From contig VGMN01000003.1 in NCBI GenBank assembly GCA_016866355.1, positions 1-64,000 of the forward strand: DNA of 64,000 nt. The letters run 5' to 3'. The stretch is from Bacteroidota bacterium (GTDB lineage: Bacteria > Bacteroidota > Bacteroidia > Chitinophagales > Chitinophagaceae). The translations under genes and the position numbers were made by a program. Of the stretch, positions 57,588 to 64,000 are shown one piece after another (positions within the stretch are counted from its first letter, which is position 1; each line of letters starts with the position of its first letter). The notes beneath the pieces were generated by a model, which saw only the letters and a list, made by a program, of their open reading frames with translations, ran no database searches and had not been told where the DNA came from.

Positions 57588-60413
57588 ATGCCAAAAGATA
57601 CCTCCCTCCGCTCCGTCCTGATTATCGGCTCAGGGCCCATCATTGTCGGTCAAGCCTGTGAGTTTGATTACTCGGGTACACAAGCTGCTCGTTCTCTTCG
57701 TGAGGAGGGCATTAAAGTAATCCTTATCAATAGTAATCCTGCTACTATTATGACGGACCCCATGATGGCAGACAGGGTATATCTGTTACCACTTACTGTT
57801 GAGAGTATTGAGAAAATATTACAAGAAAATCAAATTGATGCGGTGCTTCCCACCATGGGAGGACAAACTGCTTTGAACCTCGCAAAAGAAGCAGAGGAGT
57901 TAGGCATCTGGAAACAATACAATGTTCGTTTGATCGGGGTGGACATTAAAGCCATTGATAAAGCAGAGGACCGCGAGAAGTTCAGACAGTGGATGATTCA
58001 GTTGGGTGTACAAGTAGCAACTGCAAAAACAGCCAACTCATTTTTAGAAGGAAAAGAATTTGCACAAGAAATTGGTTTTCCGTTGGTAATTCGTCCTTCG
58101 TTTACATTGGGTGGAACCGGTGGAGGATTTGTACATGATAAAGATGATTTGGACGAAGCATTGAACAGAGGCTTACAAGCTTCTCCGATTCATGAGGTGC
58201 TGGTAGAGAAAGCAGTATTAGGATGGAAAGAATTTGAATTAGAGTTACTACGCGATGCTGCCGATAACGTTTGTATAATCTGTACGGTAGAGAATTTTGA
58301 TCCCATGGGGGTTCACACGGGTGATTCCATTACCGTGGCGCCTGCTATGACACTGAGCGATACCGCTATGCAGTTGATGCGTAATACTGCTATTCGGATG
58401 ATGCGTGATTTGGGAAATTTTGCCGGAGGATGTAACGTACAGTTTGCATTGAACCCCGATACAGAAGAAATCATTGCCATTGAAATCAACCCAAGGGTGA
58501 GCCGTTCCTCCGCACTGGCTAGTAAAGCAACCGGTTATCCCATTGCTAAAATTGCAGCAAAACTGGCCATCGGATATAATCTGGACGAACTAGAAAATCA
58601 AATTACAAAAACCACTTCTGCTTATTTTGAACCAACCCTGGATTATGTGATTGTCAAAATCCCGCGTTGGAACTTTGATAAATTCAAAGGTGCTAATGAT
58701 ACACTAGGATTACAAATGAAAAGTGTGGGCGAAGTGATGGGTATCGGACGCAGTTTTACTGAAGCCATTCAAAAAGCTTGTCAAAGCTTGGAGAATAATG
58801 CGGTAGGACTTGGATATTATGGTAAGAGTTTGATGCGTGCTGAGGAATTATTGGATTATATCAAAACGCCAAAATGGGATCGCTTATTCCGTATCAAGGA
58901 TGCCTTGCAAGCTGGTATTTCAGTGAGCTCTATTTCCAAAGCCACCAATGGAATTGATCGTTGGTTTTTATATGAAATTCAAAAAATAGTCAACCTTGAA
59001 AAAGAGTTGGCAAAATATAGTTTGGAAGAACTTCCACTGGCTTTATTGGAAGAAGCAAAAGTGGAGGGATTTAGTGACGAACAAATTGCGCGTATTGTTC
59101 GTAATGGCGATGAGGATGCCGTGTATGAAAAAAGAAAAAAAGCAGGTATTACACGCGTATACAAAATGGTAGATACCTGTGCCGCTGAATTTGAAGCTAA
59201 GACACCCTATTTCTATTCCACTTTTGAAAAAGGAAATCATACAGAAAGTGTGGTTTCTGATAAGAAAAAAATTATTGTGTTGGGATCCGGTCCTAACAGA
59301 ATTGGGCAGGGTATTGAATTCGACTACTGCTGTGTGCATGGTTTATTAGCCATTAAAGAAGCAGGATTTGAAGCCATCATGGTCAACTGTAATCCCGAGA
59401 CTGTTTCCACTGATTTTGACTTGGCCGATAAACTATATTTTGAACCTGTTTTTTGGGAGCATCTTTGGGAAATTGTAGAACATGAAAAACCCGAAGGCGT
59501 CATTGTACAATTAGGCGGACAAACCGCCTTGAAGCTGGCTGAACGATTACACCAACGTGGTATCAAAATAATCGGTACGTCCTTTGATAGTTTGGATATT
59601 GCCGAGGATCGTGGTCGATTTAGCGATACGCTAAAAGAACTGGGGATTCCTTATCCTGAATATGGAACCGCTTGGAATGTAGACGAGGCCGTTACAGTAG
59701 CAAATAAAGTTGGTTATCCTGTTTTAGTTCGTCCTTCCTATGTACTGGGCGGACAACGCATGCGAATTGTGATCAATGATGAAGAAGTAGAAAAAGCGGT
59801 AGTTAGTTTGCTCAAACATATTCCTGGTAACAAAATTTTGATAGACCATTTCTTAGATCGTTGTCAAGAGGCAGAGATTGACGCCATATTTGATGGCACT
59901 GATTTTCATGTGATGGGGGTAATGGAACATATTGAGCCGGCCGGTATCCACTCGGGTGATAGTAATGCGGTGCTGCCTGCTTTCAATCTCTCCCCACTAC
60001 TTATTCAAAAGATGGAGGGGTATGCAGAGAAAATTGCACGTGCCTTGAAAATTCAAGGTCTTATCAATATTCAGTTTGCAATCAAAGACGGAAAGGTTTA
60101 CGTAATTGAAGCAAACCCGCGCGCTTCCAGAACTACTCCGTTTATTGCCAAAGCTTATCAAATTCCTTATTTGAATGTAGCCACCAAGGTGATGTTGGGA
60201 ACACATAAATTAAAAGACTTCAATTTTGAGAAAAAACTGAAAGGTTTTGCCATTAAAGAGCCCGTGTTTAGCTTCAATAAATTTCCGGGAGTAAACAAAG
60301 AACTAGGTCCTGAAATGAAATCAACTGGGGAGGCCATCCGTTTTATTGATGATTTACGTGACCCTTACTTCCGTCAATTATATAAAGACAGGAGCATGTA
60401 CTTGAGTAAATAG
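57588..60413 (+). CDS. carB: Carbamoyl-phosphate synthase large subunit, without allosteric domain
   Basis: CarB (941 residues) makes carbamoyl phosphate from ammonia, bicarbonate and two ATP for pyrimidine and arginine synthesis. Both ATP-grasp halves are complete (VLIIGSGPIIVGQACEFDYS; IVLGSGPNRIGQGIEFDY). The chain stops at about the point where the C-terminal methylglyoxal-synthase-like domain begins, ending RQLYKDRSMYLSK. It is about 130 residues shorter than E. coli CarB. carA is not adjacent. The 58-residue upstream extension of the frame is rejected because it overlaps the divergent M23 gene. Confidence 0.95.
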   Translation: MPKDTSLRSVLIIGSGPIIVGQACEFDYSGTQAARSLREEGIKVILINSNPATIMTDPMMADRVYLLPLTVESIEKILQENQIDAVLPTMGGQTALNLAKEAEELGIWKQYNVRLIGVDIKAIDKAEDREKFRQWMIQLGVQVATAKTANSFLEGKEFAQEIGFPLVIRPSFTLGGTGGGFVHDKDDLDEALNRGLQASPIHEVLVEKAVLGWKEFELELLRDAADNVCIICTVENFDPMGVHTGDSITVAPAMTLSDTAMQLMRNTAIRMMRDLGNFAGGCNVQFALNPDTEEIIAIEINPRVSRSSALASKATGYPIAKIAAKLAIGYNLDELENQITKTTSAYFEPTLDYVIVKIPRWNFDKFKGANDTLGLQMKSVGEVMGIGRSFTEAIQKACQSLENNAVGLGYYGKSLMRAEELLDYIKTPKWDRLFRIKDALQAGISVSSISKATNGIDRWFLYEIQKIVNLEKELAKYSLEELPLALLEEAKVEGFSDEQIARIVRNGDEDAVYEKRKKAGITRVYKMVDTCAAEFEAKTPYFYSTFEKGNHTESVVSDKKKIIVLGSGPNRIGQGIEFDYCCVHGLLAIKEAGFEAIMVNCNPETVSTDFDLADKLYFEPVFWEHLWEIVEHEKPEGVIVQLGGQTALKLAERLHQRGIKIIGTSFDSLDIAEDRGRFSDTLKELGIPYPEYGTAWNVDEAVTVANKVGYPVLVRPSYVLGGQRMRIVINDEEVEKAVVSLLKHIPGNKILIDHFLDRCQEAEIDAIFDGTDFHVMGVMEHIEPAGIHSGDSNAVLPAFNLSPLLIQKMEGYAEKIARALKIQGLINIQFAIKDGKVYVIEANPRASRTTPFIAKAYQIPYLNVATKVMLGTHKLKDFNFEKKLKGFAIKEPVFSFNKFPGVNKELGPEMKSTGEAIRFIDDLRDPYFRQLYKDRSMYLSK

Positions 60414-60458
60414 CTGTTCCCTCTTGTATTGATCAAATAAGGCAATTATACTGGCAGT

Positions 60459-62588
60459 GTGTTACAAGCGCTGCTTTTTTTTATACATCGGACTCCCTTT
60501 TTCTTTCCCTTCCTGGGACTTTTTCTGGGTATTCTAATCCAGGAATACGTATCTATTGGAGATGTTTGTATTGTTTTGTTTGCTAGTGCAGGCCTGCTAT
60601 TACTTGTACTATTTTATTGGGTATCCCCCAAAAAAAGATTTCAATGGCAACACTTACTCCCCTTAATCTATTTATTATTATTTACTACTGCCGGACAGCT
60701 GCTTCTAAAACAAAAGGATATCCGTCAGCAAAAAAACTGGATTGGGAAAAAGGAAGTACAATTTCCCGGGGCCACGTTGGAGTTGCTTATTGAAACAGTA
60801 CCCGTTGAAAAATCAACTACTACGCAATTAGTAGCAAGGGTATATTCATTACGAAATGAAAAAATACAACAATCTGCTGTTGGAAAAATTTTACTCACCA
60901 GCTATCAATCTGAAATTCTCAGTCAGCTGCAACCGGGAAATAAAATCTTATTGCTTAAAAAGCCAACGCTGTTATTACATACGGGTAATCCGGGCCAGCG
61001 AAATTGGGCACTATATGTTGCTCGTCAACAAATCACGCATCGATGCGCAATAAAAAATGGTGACCTTATTCTACTTGATAGCAGTTATAACCACTTTTCT
61101 TTTACAAGACTACTCAACACCATCCAACAGAAAATAGTAGCGATATTGAATGCCACCATCCAGGATACAAAAGCTGCCGGACTAGCTGCAGCCCTGCTGA
61201 TTGGGTACAGACAACAGTTAGATCCCGTTTTACAAGAGAGCTATAGCAAAACAGGTGTGGTGCACATCATTGCTATTTCCGGGATGCACTTAGCATTACT
61301 GGGGTGGTTGCTACAATTTTTTGTGGGCCCGCTTGAAAAAAGTAAAATAGGACTATTGCTTTCTCAGTTAGTAATAATTGCTATCATTTGGATGTTTACA
61401 CTGCTGGCAGGAGCTACCCCTTCGGTATTACGAGCAGCCCTTGCATTTACCATTCAAGCAATAGGAAAAATGATGGGGCGCAAACCATCTTCGCTGAATA
61501 CCGTAGCGGCTGCAGGCTTTTTTTTGTTGGTGCTACAACCCTATTGGCTATGGGACTTGGGTTTTCAATTATCATTTGTGGCAATACTAAGTATTCTACT
61601 TTTTGCAAAACCAATACAAGAATTGCTGACAACGCGTCACCGATTCATTAAACCCATAACCACGTTATTAGCAGTTACCCTAGCGGCTCAACTATTAACC
61701 ACCCCTTTTACTGTATACTACTTTCAGCAATTTCCACTTGGGTTTTTAGTAAGCAATGTAATAGCAGTGCCGCTTTCCAGTTGTATTCTTTACATCCTTC
61801 TACTATTGCTATTCACTGCGCCTATCCCTATTATAAATACTGCAACGGGGATGCTTGCCCAAAAAATGATACAATGGATGAATCAATATATTCAATTTAT
61901 TAGTGAAATACCCGGTATACAATTGGATGAATTGCATTGGACTTGGGGTGAGGCCGCTTTACTATTGGGTATCATTTGCACAGGAGCGGGTTGGTTATTA
62001 CTAAATAGTAAAACAGGTGGCGTATTAACGGGTTGTTGGGGTTGCTTGCTGATGGCTTTCCAATATGGAGATATTTCACTTCATCAAAAGCAAGAAGCAA
62101 TGGTGATCTACCAATCAAAGTCCGGCTCCATGCTCAGTTGGATCAAAGGAAATCAGGCCATACACCTGCTTGACAGTAATACCTACACAAAAGATTTTAA
62201 AAAAAATGGATTGCTAATTTCCAGTAATCGATTTTATCGCATCCATCAGCAAAAAGAAATGCTGCTAACTCCTCACTTCCAAATTGGCCGATGGACAATG
62301 CTGGTACCCCACCGGAAATATAAACCAACTATGCCTACCGAAAGCGAAAAAGAAATTCTACTCCTTGTCACAAAGTCTGCCCCCTATAATGGAGTAAGTT
62401 GGATACAACACCACCCTATCTCCTTAGCCCTTTTGGATGGAACCCTTGGCACGCGAACCCGTGAAAACTGGAAAAAACTGCTACTTGCACAAAACATTCC
62501 CATTCATGATATGTTAACCGATGGTGCTTTTGTATACTCCCCTCCATCAAGTACATTTGCTCTTCTTCCAACGCTCCACACTCCATGA
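60459..62588 (+). CDS. comEC: ComEC/Rec2-family DNA uptake channel
   Basis: A 709-residue membrane protein for transport of single-stranded DNA across the inner membrane in natural competence. It has many transmembrane helices, a soluble N-terminal OB-like region (about 100-200) and the competence domain with HIIAISGMHLALLG. The C-terminal region has no recognisable metallo-beta-lactamase signature. The start is GTG, and its stop overlaps the purH ATG (ATGA). Whether the organism is competent cannot be told from this gene. Confidence 0.9.
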   Translation: MLQALLFFIHRTPFFFPFLGLFLGILIQEYVSIGDVCIVLFASAGLLLLVLFYWVSPKKRFQWQHLLPLIYLLLFTTAGQLLLKQKDIRQQKNWIGKKEVQFPGATLELLIETVPVEKSTTTQLVARVYSLRNEKIQQSAVGKILLTSYQSEILSQLQPGNKILLLKKPTLLLHTGNPGQRNWALYVARQQITHRCAIKNGDLILLDSSYNHFSFTRLLNTIQQKIVAILNATIQDTKAAGLAAALLIGYRQQLDPVLQESYSKTGVVHIIAISGMHLALLGWLLQFFVGPLEKSKIGLLLSQLVIIAIIWMFTLLAGATPSVLRAALAFTIQAIGKMMGRKPSSLNTVAAAGFFLLVLQPYWLWDLGFQLSFVAILSILLFAKPIQELLTTRHRFIKPITTLLAVTLAAQLLTTPFTVYYFQQFPLGFLVSNVIAVPLSSCILYILLLLLFTAPIPIINTATGMLAQKMIQWMNQYIQFISEIPGIQLDELHWTWGEAALLLGIICTGAGWLLLNSKTGGVLTGCWGCLLMAFQYGDISLHQKQEAMVIYQSKSGSMLSWIKGNQAIHLLDSNTYTKDFKKNGLLISSNRFYRIHQQKEMLLTPHFQIGRWTMLVPHRKYKPTMPTESEKEILLLVTKSAPYNGVSWIQHHPISLALLDGTLGTRTRENWKKLLLAQNIPIHDMLTDGAFVYSPPSSTFALLPTLHTP

Positions 62589-64000
62589 ATAAAACCATTC
62601 GCACCGCCCTCATTTCAGTTTTTTATAAAGACGGGTTGGAACCCTTAATTAGTTTGCTACACCAACAAGGAGTAACGATTTACTCCACCGGGGGTACACA
62701 AACTTTTATCGAATCCCTGGGGGTACCGGTAGTCCCAGTTGAGCAATTAACGGGATACCCTTCCATTTTAGGAGGACGTGTAAAAACTTTACATCCTTCA
62801 GTATTTGGAGGGATCTTAGGTAAACGCGAGGATGCCACGCATGTGCAGGAAATGGAGCAATACAAAATTCCCACGCTGGACTTAGTTATAGTTGATCTAT
62901 ATCCATTCGAAGAAACTGTTGCTTCCACTACTGATGAAAAAGCAATTATTGAAAAAATTGATATAGGCGGGCCTTCCATGATTCGTGCAGCAGCAAAGAA
63001 CTTTAAAGATGTAATTGTCTTGGCAGCCAAAACAGAATACAATACACTCGTAACACTGCTTACGCAACAAGAGGGTGCTACCACACTGGAACAACGAAAA
63101 GAATTTGCTGCCAAAGCATTTCAAGTGGTGGCGCGTTATGATGTAGCCATTGCAAAATATTTTGATCCAGCTGCAACCTTACAATTTGTGGAAGCTGCCG
63201 GCAACCCACGTTCCTTACGCTATGGTGAAAATCCACACCAAGCAGCTACCTTTTATGGGGCGTTAACTTCTTTATTTACGCAATTAGGAGGCAAAGAACT
63301 TTCCTATAATAACTTGGTAGACGTAGATGCCGCTCTACAACTTATTCGCGAATTTGATACCACCACTTTTGCCATTATCAAACACACCAATGTTTGTGGA
63401 GTGGCGCAGCGAGCCACCGTAAGAGAAAGCTGGGAGGCAGCGCTGGCAGGTGATCCGGAGAGTGCTTTTGGCGGAGTGCTAATTACTAATAAAACCATCG
63501 ATATTGAAACGGCAACCGCAATCAATGCTATTTTCTTTGAGGTGTTAATAGCACCGGCATTTGATCCGGAAGCGCTGGCAATCTTGCAGAGCAAAAAGAA
63601 TCGGATTTTGCTGGAGCAAAAACAAAACTTAACCGACTCCGTTTCTTTTAAAAATGTATTAGGAGGTGTTCTGACACAAGTTCCTGATCAGGGTAATGCC
63701 GCCACCTGGAATGAGACAGGCGGACGCGCGTGTAATGAAATCGAAAAAGCAGATTTATTATTTGCTAATATTGTATGCAAGCATTTAAAATCAAATGCTA
63801 TTGCATTGGTAAAAAACAAACAATTAATTGGAAAGGGATGTGGACAGACTAGTCGAATTGATTCCTTAAGACAAGCCGTTGAAAAAGCAAAACAGTTCAG
63901 TGCAGATTTAAAGGGAGCGGTGATGGCCAGCGATGCTTTTTTCCCTTTTAATGACTGCGTAAGAATGGGACATGAAGCAGGCATTACTGCATTTATTCAA
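62585..64000 (+). CDS. purH: Bifunctional AICAR transformylase/IMP cyclohydrolase PurH (partial, runs off the window)
   Basis: The first 472 codons of PurH, which performs the last two steps of purine synthesis. The N-terminal cyclohydrolase domain has YSTGGTQTFIESLG, GRVKTLHPSVFGGIL and IDIGGPSMIRAAAKN. The transformylase domain has LRYGENPHQAATFYG, the catalytic Lys-His in IIKHTNVCGVA, and DAFFPFNDCVRMGHEAGITA near the end. No stop codon occurs before 64000, so the 3' end lies outside. It overlaps comEC by four bases. Confidence 0.97.
   Translation, partial: MNKTIRTALISVFYKDGLEPLISLLHQQGVTIYSTGGTQTFIESLGVPVVPVEQLTGYPSILGGRVKTLHPSVFGGILGKREDATHVQEMEQYKIPTLDLVIVDLYPFEETVASTTDEKAIIEKIDIGGPSMIRAAAKNFKDVIVLAAKTEYNTLVTLLTQQEGATTLEQRKEFAAKAFQVVARYDVAIAKYFDPAATLQFVEAAGNPRSLRYGENPHQAATFYGALTSLFTQLGGKELSYNNLVDVDAALQLIREFDTTTFAIIKHTNVCGVAQRATVRESWEAALAGDPESAFGGVLITNKTIDIETATAINAIFFEVLIAPAFDPEALAILQSKKNRILLEQKQNLTDSVSFKNVLGGVLTQVPDQGNAATWNETGGRACNEIEKADLLFANIVCKHLKSNAIALVKNKQLIGKGCGQTSRIDSLRQAVEKAKQFSADLKGAVMASDAFFPFNDCVRMGHEAGITAFIQ

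Overview
The window is ordinary chromosomal sequence from a Bacteroidota bacterium, most likely of the Chitinophagaceae type. The family-level placement is inference. The phylum is well supported by a SusC/SusD/SusE/SusF locus, a C-terminal type IX secretion (T9SS) sorting domain, a split metH, a 30S THX gene, DUF4286 and lamin-tail proteins, and repeated TAnnTTTG -7 promoter boxes in place of TATAAT. No rRNA or tRNA gene, insertion sequence, prophage, CRISPR array, integrase or toxin-antitoxin pair was seen. Genes are tightly packed. No gap between genes exceeds 300 bases; the longest (about 190 bases, upstream of metH) holds a promoter and a folded leader.

Layout. 1-14.6 kb: a TPR membrane protein, an orphan LuxR-type response regulator, an SRPBCC protein, a helicase-nuclease, an Ig-like lipoprotein, recR, split metH (two genes), a HAD phosphatase overlapping a SemiSWEET sugar transporter, a LOG-family protein, exonuclease III with DUF4286, HU, and the tiny ribosomal protein THX. 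14.6-18.1 kb (minus): the translation cluster rplM-rpsI-rpsB-tsf, then pyrH. 18.2-30.3 kb (minus): a polysaccharide utilisation locus, read GH13 amylase, NrtR-like regulator, susC, susD, susE-like, susF-like, terminator, GH53 galactanase. 30.4-36.9 kb: ligA, asd, a lamin-tail surface protein, a small outer membrane protein, a PfkB sugar kinase. 37.0-43.2 kb: a phenylacetate catabolic cluster, tetR(paaR)-paaE-paaA-B-C-D-G-I-paaY. 43.2-57.5 kb: a TlpA-like lipoprotein, alaS, M23 peptidase, MerR regulator, thioredoxin-like protein, MscS channel, lpxH, LUD protein, ftsH, rsfS, birA, bcp, a second M23 peptidase. 57.6-64.0 kb: carB, comEC and purH, which runs off the window end.

How it fits together. 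The sugar locus should bind and import an oligosaccharide across the outer membrane. Its regulator gene lies inside it, and near-identical palindromes precede both transcription units (17-bp perfect at 26642-26658, 12/14 matching half-site bases at 30362-30378), which suggests an autoregulated circuit. The phenylacetate cluster encodes the ring-epoxidase PaaABCDE, the isomerase PaaG and the salvage thioesterase PaaI; the CoA ligase and lower pathway must lie elsewhere. A 14-bp perfect palindrome before paaA is a good candidate operator for the TetR protein.

The most interesting signals are regulatory: the shared palindromes of the sugar locus, the PaaR-like operator, and a metH leader with mutually exclusive pairings that resembles a riboswitch but matched no class I could recognise. 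I found no clear undescribed multi-gene system.
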